This document shows positions 20,438-30,883 of a stretch of DNA of 64,000 nucleotides, piece after piece (positions within the stretch are counted from its first letter, which is position 1; each line of letters starts with the position of its first letter). The stretch is from assembly GCA_021292165.1 (NCBI GenBank), contig CM037877.1, positions 7,741,980 to 7,805,979 of the forward strand, written 5' to 3'. The notes beneath the pieces are model-generated. The model ran no database searches and had not been told where the DNA came from. It saw only the letters and a list, made by a program, of their open reading frames with translations. A program made the position numbers and the translations under genes. The stretch is from Shinisaurus crocodilurus. Lineage: Eukaryota > Chordata > Lepidosauria > Squamata > Shinisauridae.

Positions 20438-20649
20438 AAAGTGATGACTTAAATTTTGGATGCTTTAAAAAAGAAAAGAAAAGAAGGAAAATAAATCCTT
20501 GGTCACATGCCAAAGGTGGGATTTTAAAATGTTATAAATTGTTTTGTTTTGTTTTGTTTAAATCATATTTCTGTTCAGAGATAACCAACGTTAAATTTGT
20601 GCATAACTTCATTCCAGCACTAGCTTGCACCACCCAAGTAAGATATTGA

Positions 20650-20800
20650 TGTGAGTTAGAAGCCGGCCCTGCTTCTCGGAAGTAAGTCCCACCAAGAGTT
20701 CACTGGGACTTATGCCCTAGCCTTTGGCTGCAATCCCAGCCATGCTTACCAGGGAGTAAACTTCCACTGGATGAACTGGAACACAAAGTGAGCAAACATG
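20650..20800. mobile_element. Short inverted-repeat MITE (GCAATCC family)
   Basis: Contains ttctcggaagtaagtccc, cactgggacttat, ggctgcaatccca and ccagggagtaaactt, the recurrent blocks of a palindromic squamate repeat also seen at 47626-47712, 36058-36105 and 51830-51870. Boundaries approximate. Confidence 0.5.
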
Positions 20801-20879
20801 CCTAGGATATGGCTGTAATATTGGGCAAAAATGGCAAAGAAAAATTAAAAACTTTCAGAGAAGGATAGGGAAAAAACCC

Positions 20880-21080
20880 TCCCACCTCAGGCTTCTTGTA
20901 AATTAATGGAATAAGAAATAACAAGCCAATTAGCAGATGACAACTGCAAGATAGGCACATAGGCTTTTGCTTGGCAACAGAAACCAGTAATACTCAACTC
21001 ACAGTGCATAATTTGACTGCATCTTCTTCATACTAAATTATCTAATTACATCACAATTTCTTTCCATCCAGGTAAGTATG
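20880..21080. other. Candidate conserved non-coding block
   Basis: About 200 bp of repeat-free AT-rich sequence with gtaaattaatggaat, acaagccaattagcagatg, cttggcaacagaa, actaaattatctaattac and atccaggtaag. Homeodomain-type cores cluster and GC is moderate. Of all stretches here it most resembles a conserved enhancer. Confidence 0.4.
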
Positions 21081-21255
21081 GAAGAAGGCTACCTTGCTAA
21101 TGAGAACAGTTATACTCTCTGAAAATCTATTTAATATAAATATATCAAAACGGAGTGTTTCACAAGAAAAAAATGCCATTAATGCCAACATGAAAGAATA
21201 TTTCCCCCCAAGCAAGAAATGTCAAAACAAAAGTTTTCACTTTTGCATTAGCCTT

Positions 21256-21258
<3 letters not shown>

Positions 21259-21303
<45 letters not shown>
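21259..21303. repeat. (ATC)n microsatellite, 15 units
   Basis: Perfect ATC array. It creates a poly-Ile artefact frame on the plus strand. Confidence 0.95.
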
Positions 21304-21304
<1 letters not shown>

Positions 21305-21398
21305 CAGGAACATTTTCATTATAACTTAATATTTTGTCAAGAATCCCTATTTCATTATGGCTGTTGCATTCGTGCTCTCCTTGGTGGTGTATGTGTTT

Positions 21399-21421
21399 GT
21401 GTGTGTGTGTGTGTGTGTGTG
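21399..21421. repeat. (GT)n microsatellite
   Basis: About 11 GT units ending within a few bases of the 3' end of the CR1 fragment that follows. Confidence 0.9.
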
Positions 21422-21423
21422 GA

Positions 21424-21612
21424 ATAATAGAAAAGTAGAGTTGGAAGGGGCCTACAAGGCCATCGAGTCCAACCCCCTGCTCAATGCAGGAATCCAGGTC
21501 AAAGCATCCCTGACAGAGGGCTGTCCAGCTGCACCTTGAATGCCTCCAGAGTAGGAGAGCCCACGACCTCCCTAGGTAGTTGGTTCCATTGTCATATTAC
21601 TCTTACAGTCAG
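21424..21612 (-). mobile_element. CR1 LINE (subfamily A) 3' fragment
   Basis: Minus-strand fragment nearly identical to the 3' end of the CR1 at 11691-12489 (gagttggaaggggcctacaa ... aatgcctccagagt ... gttccattgtc). It is cut off within the C-terminal coding region. Confidence 0.85.
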
Positions 21613-21765
21613 GGAGTCCCACAGACATCTGGTTAGCCCTGGTTGGAATCAAGATGCTGAACTAGATGGACTAATCATACAACTATAGGAGCCCTGCTGG
21701 ATCAGACCGAGGTCCATCCAGTCCAGTCTCCAGGCGTGCCCTCCTTGGCCCCCTCAGTTCAGTCT
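21613..21765. mobile_element. Two CR1 (subfamily B) tail fragments in opposite orientation
   Basis: 21625-21672 reads as a plus-strand tail (acatctggttagcc ... agatgctgaactagatggac). 21685-21725 reads as a minus-strand tail (ggagccctgctggatcagac). They meet near 21680. Confidence 0.55.
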
Positions 21766-22049
21766 TTGCTGTGTTGAAGTGGCATGGTCCGAAAGGGAGT
21801 TCTACTCATGTTCACTGTTACGTAAGTAGAACTCTCCATCAGATCAGAACCCTGCCTTATCTGGTTCCCGATCATGCAGAGAGTTCTACTCACACTCAAA
21901 TGAACACGAATAGAACTCCCTTTCAGATCTTGCTGATTCTACATGGCAAGGTCTGAACCGAGGGGGGCAGCACGGCCAGTGGGGCCAGTATACCCAGATA
22001 TGTAGAGGGCAGGGCCAGCATGCATAGCCCCGACCCTCTACCCACTTTA

Positions 22050-22510
22050 AGAACATAAGGACAGGACATCAGAAGAGCCCTGCTGGATGACCAAGGGTGA
22101 ATCTAGTCCAGCATTCTGTTCACACAGTGGTCAACTAGCTGCCCACGGGAATGGGCAGGACGTGAGTGCCACAACACCCGCCCACCCATGTTCCATACCA
22201 ACTGGTGTACATAGGCATACTGCCTCTGATACTGGAGGTATCATGTAGCCATCAGGACTAGTAGGCATTGATAACCTTCTCCTCCATGAATTTATCCAAT
22301 GCCCTTTTAATTGGTGGCCATCACTACTTGTGGAAGTGAATTCCATAGTTTAACTATGCACTGCGTGAAGAAGTCCTTCTTCTTCTCTGTCCTGAACCTC
22401 CCACCGATCAGCTTCATGGGATGACCCCGGGTTCTAGTATTATGAGAGAGGGAGGAAAATGTCTCCCTATCCACTTTCTCCACACCATGCCTAGTTTTGT
22501 ACACTTTAAG
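22050..22510 (-). mobile_element. CR1 LINE (subfamily B) fragment
   Basis: Minus strand, 3' end at about 22050 (aagaacataaggacagg ... agaagagccctgctgg). On the minus strand 22504-22307 translates with [16 protein letters not shown] and [15 protein letters not shown], the CR1 C-terminal signature after the RT domain. The rest of the coding part is broken by frameshifts. Confidence 0.85.
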
Positions 22511-22572
22511 CCCTCAGTGTTCAAGCAAATGGTCGGACAGGACTGTAGTCTGGAGTTTGGTTCATCAAGAAC

Positions 22573-22594
22573 ATATATATATATATATATATAC
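22573..22594. repeat. (TA)n microsatellite
   Basis: About 11 TA units. Confidence 0.9.
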
Positions 22595-22677
22595 TTTGCA
22601 TGAAAATACATACACATTTTTCTGTGTATATTTTAAAGTATAACAGAGTTTTGGTTCACGTATTAGTTTCCCCACTC

Positions 22678-23080
22678 ATCTATTTATTTATTTAATTAAT
22701 TAATTTACAGCATTTTTATACTGCTCCATATCTAGACAGATTCCAGAGTGGTGAATGATAAAGAGATAAAACAGGTAAAAGAATTAAAAAATGCATTAAA
22801 AACAGAATAACGGTAAAACCATGGCTGGTCAGCAAGGAAGGCCTCCCGAAACAAAGACGTCTTCAGCAGGCACCAAAAACAACACCATGTTGGAGCCTGC
22901 CTGGCCTCCAGAGGCAGGGAGTTCCACAGAAATGGAGCCACCACACTGAAGGCTCTTCTCCTGGTGGACCCCATTGGGCCACATGTCCATGCGCACCAGG
23001 AGAATGTCCTCTGATGACCTCAGTGTCCTCATGTTTGTACTTCTGCAATCCCAAGCCTGCTGATACCTCCCTCTTGTGAG
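22678..23080 (-). mobile_element. L2-type LINE 3' end
   Basis: TTTA/TTAA-rich tail at 22678-22707, then a 3' UTR, then a minus-strand frame (22974-22732) with FSVVAPFLWNSLPLEARQAP followed by LLKTSLFREAF, the usual end of L2/CR1-group polyproteins. The same segment recurs at 32304-32650. Confidence 0.75.
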
Positions 23081-23254
23081 TGGATGGTAAAACTGTTCAC
23101 ACACACTCACAGAATTAAGATTGCTTCTCAGAATATAGCATACATGGACTATGCCAGCTCTGAACAGAATAATCTGGAGAATAGCAATCCTACCTATCGT
23201 GCTTGCAAGGTGATATTTTTAATTGGGATTCTGAAATTTGAGCCATTTCTCAAT

Positions 23255-23395
23255 TATCTTTACAACAACCTTATCAGGTACGTTATGTTGATATGGGGTG
23301 ACTTCACCAAAACTACCAAAGTGAACTTCAGGGGTGTGCATGGTATTGAACCCAGGTCTCCAGTGTTAAGACACAACGTTCTAGCTGATGTGATT
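23255..23395 (-). mobile_element. MIR-like / CORE-SINE fragment
   Basis: The order 'tttacaacaaccttatcagg', 'gtgacttcacc', 'gtattgaacccaggtctcc' (plus strand) is that of a minus-strand MIR/CORE-type SINE. Confidence 0.55.
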
Positions 23396-23779
23396 TGAAA
23401 CATCCCCTGAGATGGACCGGTTGGACAATTGTTCTTGCAATTGTTCTTGCCCACCCCCACAAAAAAAAAAAGGACATGAATTTCAAAGCAACCGTAAACC
23501 CTCCCTGAAACAATAAACCCTTCCTGTTCTTTTGCTAAAAGCTGATGGAATTGGTGGTCCATGCGTAATAACTTCCACTCTCACCTTGGGCCAATTTGAA
23601 ATATTAAAAAGGTTGGAGTGTTCCAACGGTAGACTCTAATTCTGGAAATGGAGGGGGACGAGGTAGAAATTAGTTTCCCTCTGTGTTGCAGTGGAAAGTT
23701 GATCTTTCCCCAGGAAATATTAGCAGTCCCATTCAGTTGGCTGGTGTATATTTTAGTTATAGTTGACAGCCACTGAAGT

Positions 23780-23960
23780 ACTTGCGAAATAAGAACCAGG
23801 GAATGTTTTCCAGGCAATGCGCTGGTTACCAAACGACAGCAAAAACAGAGCATTGAGTTTCATTTTCCAGTTATTTATATTTTTCAATATGATATTCCAT
23901 TTGTCATGGCCTTTGGCTTGTACAATAGATGTGTGATGATGACACAGGAATTGGATGTTA
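23780..23960. other. Low-repeat stretch, weak candidate for conserved non-coding DNA
   Basis: No repeat signature. Segments such as atatgatattccatttgtc and gcgctggttaccaaac occur. Only composition supports the idea. Confidence 0.22.
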
Positions 23961-24011
23961 GGCATGCTTCAGGTAGAGCGGTCTCATGCAACCCTAGCAG
24001 TATTTCAGATT

Positions 24012-24943
24012 TAGGGGATGGACAAACCTATCCATTTTGTTTTCTCCCACTTGTGATTTTTTTTTTTTGGTCTGAGCACAAGTTTGTTCTGTTCTGTTCC
24101 TGCATCGATTTGTGACCCCCCCTTTTTTAAGGCAGTTGGGACTAAATTATGCAAACATATGCAATGTTTTTGTATGCAATTCTCCTAATTGTGCATTTTG
24201 TGCACATCCCCCCCCCCTAATATACACATTTCTGGCAAAAATATCCCCCTGATAACTGCATTTTGGAACACTTCCCCCCCCCCAATGTACATATTTTGTA
24301 CACAATTTTTCCTAATGTATACATTTTTGTATGCATTTTTTATTTAAAAAAAAACCCAGCTTGCTACTGTGTTGCAAAATTCTCAGAAGTGCAAAAACTG
24401 AAGGATAGCTGCATTTCGGTTTTCTAATTGGTTCAGGAAGTGTGTGCATTTGTACAGTTCATACCAAATGTGAGCCTAACAAAGTTCTCCCCACCATATT
24501 CAGATTAGCCAGGGCTGCCCTCTTAGCTCCGCCCCACAATCCGCTAACTTCAGAGAGGTGTAGACAGGTGATGTTGGTGACCGCCTTCCAGTGGTGACTC
24601 TGCGTCTTTGGAATTCCCTATCCCAGAGGTTGCACCTAATTGGTGACTTTTCAGACATTTTTAGGACATGCTTCCCCCCCCCTCCCAAGTACTTCTCATT
24701 GATGTACTGCAGTTTTTTGCACCCTTTCCTCAAAAAGTGGGCATCCTGTGTGCACTTTTCACGAATGTGTGCATTTTTTTTGTTTGCATCCTCCTGCCCC
24801 GATGAATTGCATCACCCAGCTGAAAGAAGCGTTGATTTCAGGATGCAACTCTGTCTCAGCTCACATATTGGTTGGGGAGGTGTAGGTAATTTTGCAAAAT
24901 TTGCATAGAACACCCGAGCTAATGAATTGCTCACCCACCCCTA
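24012..24943 (+). mobile_element. TTAGGGG-ended A/T-rich MITE, about 930 bp
   Basis: Left end TTAGGGGATGGAC, right end CACCCACCCCTAA. The interior repeats phrases such as tgtatgcaattctcctaa and gtgtgcatttttttt. It carries a LINE-tail insertion at 24585-24670. Target duplication not evident. Confidence 0.55.
24585..24672 (+). mobile_element. LINE C-terminal tail fragment
   Basis: The translation contains RLWNSLSQRLHLIGDFSDIF, matching the LWNSLP...F end motif of CR1/L2-group polyproteins. A short fragment within a MITE. Confidence 0.5.
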
Positions 24944-25056
24944 AGGAGGAGATGCTGGACTGCTGTTTTTGGTGGCAGTTCACTGGATACACATAGTTAG
25001 AGCAGAGCAGTATCCAAGTCTGCCCATGTGCTAGCAGGACCCATTGAGTATTTCTG

Positions 25057-25135
25057 CTTGTTTTGGGTTGATTTTAGAACCACTAGTGCAATGGGAAATC
25101 AGCAATTCTAAAAGCAACCCCAAACAAGAAGAAAC
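25057..25135. repeat. Imperfect inverted repeat (hairpin)
   Basis: Left arm cttgttttgggttgatttta, right arm ttctaaaagcaaccccaaac, about 30 bp between. Probably the core of an old palindromic MITE. Confidence 0.6.
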
Positions 25136-25383
25136 ACTTGCGCTTCTGGAAAGGGGCAGCTCAGCAAAGCTTGCAGAAGGAAGCTCCGCTGACCTGTCCC
25201 AATCCAGAAACAAGGGGTTCCGTTTATTTCCAGGGTTACTTTTTGAACTGCTACCTTTCTATTGCACAAGAGGCAGATCCCGCCAGCAGAACGGGAATGA
25301 GCGGGATCACAGCAGCAGTTCTGTATACTGCCCTGAGTATCATCTGGGCTCCCTCTGAAAAATAAATAAATCCCTGCACACAG

Positions 25384-25412
25384 AAAACAAACAAACAAAC
25401 AACAACAACAAG
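25384..25412. repeat. (AAAC)n / (CAA)n simple repeat
   Basis: aaacaaac and aacaac units after a gaaaaataaataaat tail. Confidence 0.8.
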
Positions 25413-25414
25413 GG

Positions 25415-26340
25415 CAAGGTGAAGCTAAATCCTGTCCTTGATATGCTTGTTTTGTATGCTTGCGAAGTGTTTATGATAGTGGAGTATTCAAACATACAAC
25501 ATACAAACATCCTCCAACAAGAAATCCACAAAGGCATTCACCTCTTGATTTTGCTTCACACAGGCCAGACAATGAGCTACAAAGTAGGTAGGCAGAAAAG
25601 AGTTGGCATCTATTTGTACCGGTGTCCATTTTTCCTCTAGACGTCTGTGTATGTGTTAAAGGGCGGGCAGTGCTGAAGACAGAGGGTATGAAAGGTAATT
25701 GAATTATGCTGATGGATGCATTTCATGGGGTCGGCTTAGTTAGAAAACTCTTGCACCTACTGGGAATATAGAAGGGCAGAGAGGGGAAATAAACACTGAA
25801 GCCTTCTAGAATGGCACTGCGTTTTGTTGAAGGCGCCCACCTCATTAGTCATCGTGAAGGCTTCTGGTGACCACTGAAACACAGGGGCAACTTTGACCCC
25901 ACTTGATCAATCTTAATTGAATACAGCGAGGGCCACCAGCCAAAAAGGAGGGCACCCATTCTTCGTTCCCGACAGGCCTGTCCTCTGTACTTTGTCAGCT
26001 GTCAGAAAGCTTCGAGGAAGCCTTATCAGGCTGGAAAGGCAGAGCGCTGCAGTTTGTAACTGCCACATGACTTTTCCCTATGTGCTGGAGAAAAAGTTTT
26101 ACAGGTTGCACCGGCGGTTCGAGGAGCTGATCTCACTGCTTCACGTGCTGGGCAAGAAAGACCCTTGCACCAGTGTTTCACTGGTAGAGCAAATCACTGT
26201 CATGCCCTTGCACCAACTGAGTGGTGGTTAGTTAGCTGCACTAATGCATGTGCTGTACCACATGAGACCTTGCATAGGTCAAGGGTGGGGGATGCAGTGG
26301 GGGTAGAAGAGGAAATTGCAACATTAATTTATCCCATGCA
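25415..26340. other. Unassigned intergenic stretch
   Basis: No gene recognised. A 104-codon plus frame (25917-26231) includes KKFYRLHRRFEELISLLHVL, which looks protein-like, but I cannot place it in a family and its start and splice context are unconvincing. 26160-26290 has short inverted 'ccttgcaccag / tggtgcaagg'-type pairs. Confidence 0.25.
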
Positions 26341-26345
26341 GTTTG

Positions 26346-26600
26346 CCTAGGGATGTGCATGGAGCTCAGTTGCGGGGTGGAAGTCCGGCAAACTCACTGG
26401 CCTCGACCCCCCCCCCCCGAGCTCTGCTCACCCTACCTTTTCCCCAGCTCAACTCACATTCTCGTGAGCCGAGCCAGGGAAGCAACTTCTGGTTTTCGGT
26501 GCTACGTTGTTTACATAGAAAATGGCATAAGATATATTAAAAACGGCTGCGATTTGCGCAAGTTACCTGGGTGCTGTGTTTATCTCCCTTCCCTTTTTCT
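26346..26600 (+). mobile_element. Palindrome-core MITE, left half only
   Basis: Starts tagggatgtgcatggagctc and runs through the block tctcgtgagccgagccagg and acatagaaaatggcataaga up to gcgatttgcgcaagttac, the centre of the family palindrome, then stops. Full relatives are at 33982-34957, 37362-37760 and 60113-60514. Confidence 0.7.
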
Positions 26601-26929
26601 AAGGCCCAGATGAAACCCCTGAATTAGAAATCCGATGTATCTTGCTGAGACCTGCCGTGATTTCCCCACAACTCAATACACTTCAGCCCTCTTCAGTTGC
26701 TCCCCCCCATGTGATTAATGTCCTAGGAGGGGGAGAATGATATCCCCATCACCAGTCCTGCAGTGCCCCACACATTGGGGACTGAACGTTCCCAATGGGG
26801 GGGGGGCTTCTCTAGGCAGGTAGACTCCTGGCATGATTTAGAACACTTTATCTTCCAGGGCTCTAAATTGTGTGGGGAGCCAAGACACACCAAGGCAGCC
26901 TCCTTGTTGCAGATCGTGGTCCTCCAACA

Positions 26930-27387
26930 TGTAGAGGTCGGGACGAGTGGATCAGCAAAACTGGAGCTTGCTGAAGCTCTCCGAATCCCATCTCAAAGCT
27001 TGTTCTGACTCAAGTCCATATCAGATGCAAGCTTGGGGTGGTGGTGGTGGTGGTGGGGGTTTGCACAAAAATCCAGGCGTATTTTTTTTCAAAATGTATG
27101 CATCAATTGTGTGCATCTTTGAAAAGGACGCATTCTTCTCCCATTGATTAAAGCATATTTGCGGGCATTTTTCAAAGGTACACATTTGTCACGCACATCA
27201 TTCAAATGTACGCATGCTGTCGAGCACATCTGGCAGGGGGGGGGATGTCTGCTAATCACATTGCGAGCTCGGAAATGTATGGACTGTGACCGCAGGTTGC
27301 ATTTGAGTCCATGTACGATCAAGAAGGTGCGAACAGGGTAAATCCTTCCTGATTGAAAATGAACTAAAACAAATTTATCGTATGCAT
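26930..27387 (+). mobile_element. TAGGGATG-ended A/T-rich MITE
   Basis: Shares the family phrases ctggagcttgctgaag, ccattgattaaagcat, gggcatttttcaaagg, gcgagctcggaaatgtat and ends aatttatcgtatgcatccct. It contains a short (GGT)n run at 27039-27055. Confidence 0.65.
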
Positions 27388-27588
27388 CCCTTTGCAGAGG
27401 GCACTGAAGCCAGCGATGAGGATGCAATCGAGGGGTAGGGGCCAACGGTCCCCCCATGCTCCCCCTCTTGCAGTTCTAATTATGTGGGGGCAAAGAGAAC
27501 TACTGAAGAGGGCTTCTGAGTTTACTGCGAAATTTGGCCAAAGGTGTTCTGGCCAAAGAAGAACATTCTAAATCCTCTTATTTTACTC

Positions 27589-28127
27589 TAGGTGAATCAG
27601 GAAAACTCAAGTTCGGTGAGGTTCCCTGAATTCCAGATAAAGCTCATTCCAACTCATCTCTGTATCAGACTGTGAGCTTTTCCTTCTCTTTTCACATGAA
27701 CATTTGTGTGGATTTCCATGCGTATTTTCCCCAAATGTTTGCAGCAATCGTGCACATTTTTGAAATTGTTTTGCATTTTAAATTGTTGTACACCATCCTG
27801 ACGGCTTTTTTTTTTTTTTTAGGAGATAAGGCAGTATATACATGTTACTAACAATTTAAAAACAAACAACAACAACAACAAAACAACAACCCCACATTTT
27901 TCTCCCATCGATTAAAGCATGCTTTTGTGCATTTTTCAAAAGTACACATTTTTTTTCATGTGTATTTTCCAAAGGTCCACGTGTTTTGTTCCGTGAATCA
28001 CGTCGCAAGCTCAGATACGTGCGGATGTTGACTGCACATTGCAGTTCGGATCATGTTCACTTCCGGGAGGTGTGGACTTGGGTAAATTCTGGTCAAAAAT
28101 GAACTGAAACTAATTTCTCACACATCG
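27589..28127 (+). mobile_element. TAGGGATG-ended A/T-rich MITE with LINE-tail insertion
   Basis: Family phrases caagttcggtgaggttcc, tgcgtattttccccaaatg, cgattaaagcatgc and a tttctcacacatcgcct end. Between tgcacatttttgaa and acatttttctcccat it is interrupted (about 27768-27895) by an L2-like tail: ttgttgtacaccatcctgac, ggcagtatatac, then CAA repeats. Confidence 0.65.
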
Positions 28128-28554
28128 CCTGGGAGAAATTCAGTGGCAAAGCTAAAAATGGGGAGGGCAAAAAGAAAAGCCATTCCCTCCCCCTCATGAA
28201 CTGTTGATTCATGGATGATCTGAAGCCAACGTCTGACTCAGAGCCTTGGCTACTGTGAGTGTAGCGTGAGCTCATGGTGGAGCTGCTGTCACTGCTTGAC
28301 AAATTATGATGGGCCATTGGCATGTTTTGAACAGTTTCTCAGCTCAGTGTATCTGCTCCCAGCTCCCTCAACCGCTGAGCGCCTCCTTGTCCTGATATAT
28401 GGCGCTTTGTGGCATTCAGCACAGTGTCCAGTGTCAATCCCTCTGATTTACAGAGGAGGGCAATATCAGGAGGGAGATGCTGAAAGGGGGAGGCTGGCAC
28501 TTGCTTGGTATTAAACGGGAGGTCAACAGCTCTTTCCATTTTTAAATTGCACAC
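28093..28554 (-). pseudogene. Unrecognised minus-strand reading frame with one TGA
   Basis: On the minus strand from 28554 the same frame stays open for about 150 codons except for one TGA near 28340. Upstream of it the frame has LPPDIALLCKSEGLTLDTVL; downstream it has a serine-rich stretch (SSSDSSSTMSSRYTHSSQGS). I do not recognise the family. It could be a retroelement or processed-pseudogene remnant, or chance. Confidence 0.2.
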
Positions 28555-28559
28555 TTACG

Positions 28560-28895
28560 ACGGATGTCGAGTTGGCCCACAACATTGTCTAAAGCAAAAT
28601 GTCAAGGTGAATTTGGAGGTTCCTCCTTCAGCAAAACATGCAAGGATTTTAAAAGGAAACAAAACAGAGTTTTGTATGACGAGGGATTGGAGGTGGGGTA
28701 GAAGGGCCACATATCGCTGCTTAGGACCCACACAGGCGAGTTTCCCAGGGAGCCTCTGGGATTTTTGGCCTAGTTGACACAGGGTTGGTCAATGAGTGTC
28801 TGATCTCTTCAGACAGCAGATGGGGTCTCACAGGATGGAATGCTTCTCCAAAACAAAAAACAACAAGAAGAAAAACAAGATACCAATACCTACAT
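28560..28895. other. Unassigned intergenic stretch
   Basis: No repeat family or gene recognised. Confidence 0.3.
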
Positions 28896-28899
28896 AGAG

Positions 28900-29240
28900 G
28901 GCCAGTTCATACGGCCCAGGTGGCAAGCGGGGGAGGCACCACGGGTCCGTCTGTGGGGTCCGGTGGGGCACCGCAGACAACCTGCGCCCCGCACGTGTGG
29001 GCAGACCACGGTGGAGCCGGCAGTCCCCGCACCGCAGTGCGGGCCTCCCGGCACTAGGGGGCAGCAGCTCGGGATGCCCAGTGGGGCCATTTTCCCCTCC
29101 AGGCCGGAGCGGCCGCAGCTCCGGCCACTCTGGGCTGCTGCCTCTGTGTGGCCACGGGAGGCTTACCCCTCTACCACCCATTGCGACTTTCCGTGCTTCC
29201 CGCACGTGGCCACTTTGAATTGGGCTTGGAAATGGATGCA
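28900..29240. other. CpG-rich block of unknown origin
   Basis: High GC with many CpGs (ccgcagacaacctgcgcccc, gccggagcggccgcagctcc), in contrast to the CpG-poor surroundings. No gene, TATA box or splice site is evident. Long frames here follow GC bias. It could be a young GC-rich transposon or an orphan CpG island. Confidence 0.3.
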
Positions 29241-29594
29241 GCCGTTCTGCCATGCTATCTTTTCTGTGTGGATAGGGTGTTTTTTTTCTTCTTCTGTGCT
29301 TCAGTTACATGAGCCCCACCAGTGGTACATCCCAGGGATGGGGAGTTGGACTCGAGGACTCGACTCGTGAGTCGGACTGAGTCCCCCCTCTGACTCGACT
29401 CGGACTCGAGTCCCAATATTTTTAATGGGACTCGAGACTCGACTCGGGACTCGAGACCAAGGACTCTTCAACATCCCTGGGCTGTGCCAGAAGGAGTGGA
29501 GAGGAGCGTGATTGCCGGCGAAGAGCGCATGGAAGCGAGGTGTGCCGCTGCTCAGCCACCATGGACGGCTACCAGGAGTGCAGCCCCAACAGTG

Positions 29595-29824
29595 TGTCAA
29601 GATTTATTTTGATTGATGTGTTGCGTACTTGGGAGAGGCAGAAGAAGGTCCTGAGATTACTCTGTGTGGCTGCTCTGAGTGTGTTTCTGGTTCCAGCAAG
29701 TTCATCACCAGTGGAGCGGGTGTTCAGTGAGGGTGGAATTGTGATGAGATCTCACCGCTCCAGAATGGGGGCCAAACATTTAGAAAAAATCATGTTCCTC
29801 AAATGCAACATGGATAAGTTTTAG
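29595..29824 (+). pseudogene. hAT transposase C-terminal dimerisation domain remnant
   Basis: The frame contains VLRLLCVAALSVFLVPASSS, PVERVFSEGGIVMRSHRSRM and AKHLEKIMFLKCN, the conserved hAT C-terminal dimerisation block (S-x-x-x-ER-x-FS near L...R). It ends at a stop codon at 29822-29824. The N-terminal zinc finger and the DDE catalytic core are absent, so this element cannot mobilise itself. The open frame may extend upstream to about 29540 without similarity. Confidence 0.9.
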
Positions 29825-29879
29825 GAAGTACAGCAAGTTTATTTTTTAAAATCATTTTTCTAAAATGCAACCTTTCAGA

Positions 29880-30075
29880 CATGTTGGGTTTGGCTGCCTC
29901 TGCCTGCCTGTCTGGGGTTCCCAGCCTCCTCTGCCTGCCTGGTCTCTTCTTGACCAGTTCAACAGTTGAATTGTCCAAGACAAAGGCCTCTGCCTGCCTG
30001 CTTTGGGGTTCCCTGCCTCCTCTGCCTGCCTGGTTATTTTGGGTTTGTCTGCCTGGTCTGTTTATGCCAAAATCA
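29880..30075. repeat. Internal tandem repeats in the hAT 3' region
   Basis: Two imperfect copies of about 100 bp, each with ctctgcctgcctg boxes and a 'ggggttccc(t/a)gcctcctctg' block. Confidence 0.7.
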
Positions 30076-30883
30076 GTTGCAGAGTTTTGAAATAAAAAGG
30101 TGCACTTGTGCCTAGAATTTATTTAAGCCACACATCTGAAGTAGCCTTATTTTGTTGGGAAAACCCCCCCATTGATTTTAATAGGGACTCGTGGAGTCAG
30201 CTTTGGGAGTGACTCGTGACTCGTGACTCGTGAGTCACCATTTTGGACCAAGGACTCGGACTCGAGACTCGGGTCCAAAGACTCGTGACTCGACTCGTGA
30301 CTCGAGACAAAGGACTCTTCAACATCCCTGGTACATCCCAGACAGGCAGAACGAGGCCAGAAATTGTTGAAGGTTCCAAGGAAAGAGTTGGCAGCCATGA
30401 ACCAGCCCAACAAACACATGCAGGAAGGAACCAGGTCCCTGCAGTGAGGCCTGGTGCCTTTTTGTTCTTTTCCTCTGACTCCGAGACACTATTTTTGGAC
30501 CAAAGAATGTGCGTCAGCCACACCAGTAAGATGAATGGCCCGTTCACCTGCAGACCCACCAGTGTCATGAACTGTCTGTGCACCAGGCTTCCTCGTGCCA
30601 TTCCTGACAAGTACTTTAAGTTCACAGGGAGACAAGGTTGAATTCTAGCCATTAAAAAGTGAGACACTAGCACCAGTGGCCTAAAGGATGGGTAACTGGC
30701 AGATGTATCTGTCCAAGGTTGCTGCTGTCTCCCATCAGGTGTGCAAATGATGCCATGCTGACACTGAGTCCATCATCCCTTGGTCCAACTAGCCCAGTAT
30801 TGTCAACACTGACTGACTGGCAGCAATGGCTCTTCGGGGTTTCAGGCAGGGTTCTTTCCCAGACATGCCTGGAGATGTTAGGG

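Larger units (their letters stand above)
29333..30330 (+). mobile_element. hAT DNA transposon, internally deleted, 998 bp
   Basis: Starts CAGGGATGGGGAGTTGG and ends CTTCAACATCCCTG, with a perfect 8-bp target duplication GTACATCC at 29325-29332 and 30331-30338. Both subterminal regions are dense in short 'actcgagactcg / gactcgtgactcg' motifs, plausible transposase-binding arrays. A transposase C-terminal fragment lies at 29595-29824. The 5' 147 bp (29333-29479) itself ends in a copy of the 3' terminus, as if a mini-element were fused to the front. Confidence 0.93.

Noticed and set aside
21241..21324. Poly-isoleucine protein segment
   Set aside because: Translation of an (ATC)n microsatellite.
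25917..26231. 104-codon frame with a KKFYRLHRRFEELISLLHVL stretch
   Set aside because: Protein-like in part, but no known family, weak start and no splice evidence. Kept only as a note.
28840..29370. 176-codon plus-strand frame
   Set aside because: Lies in the CpG-rich block and runs into the hAT terminus, with antiparallel frames open over the same DNA.
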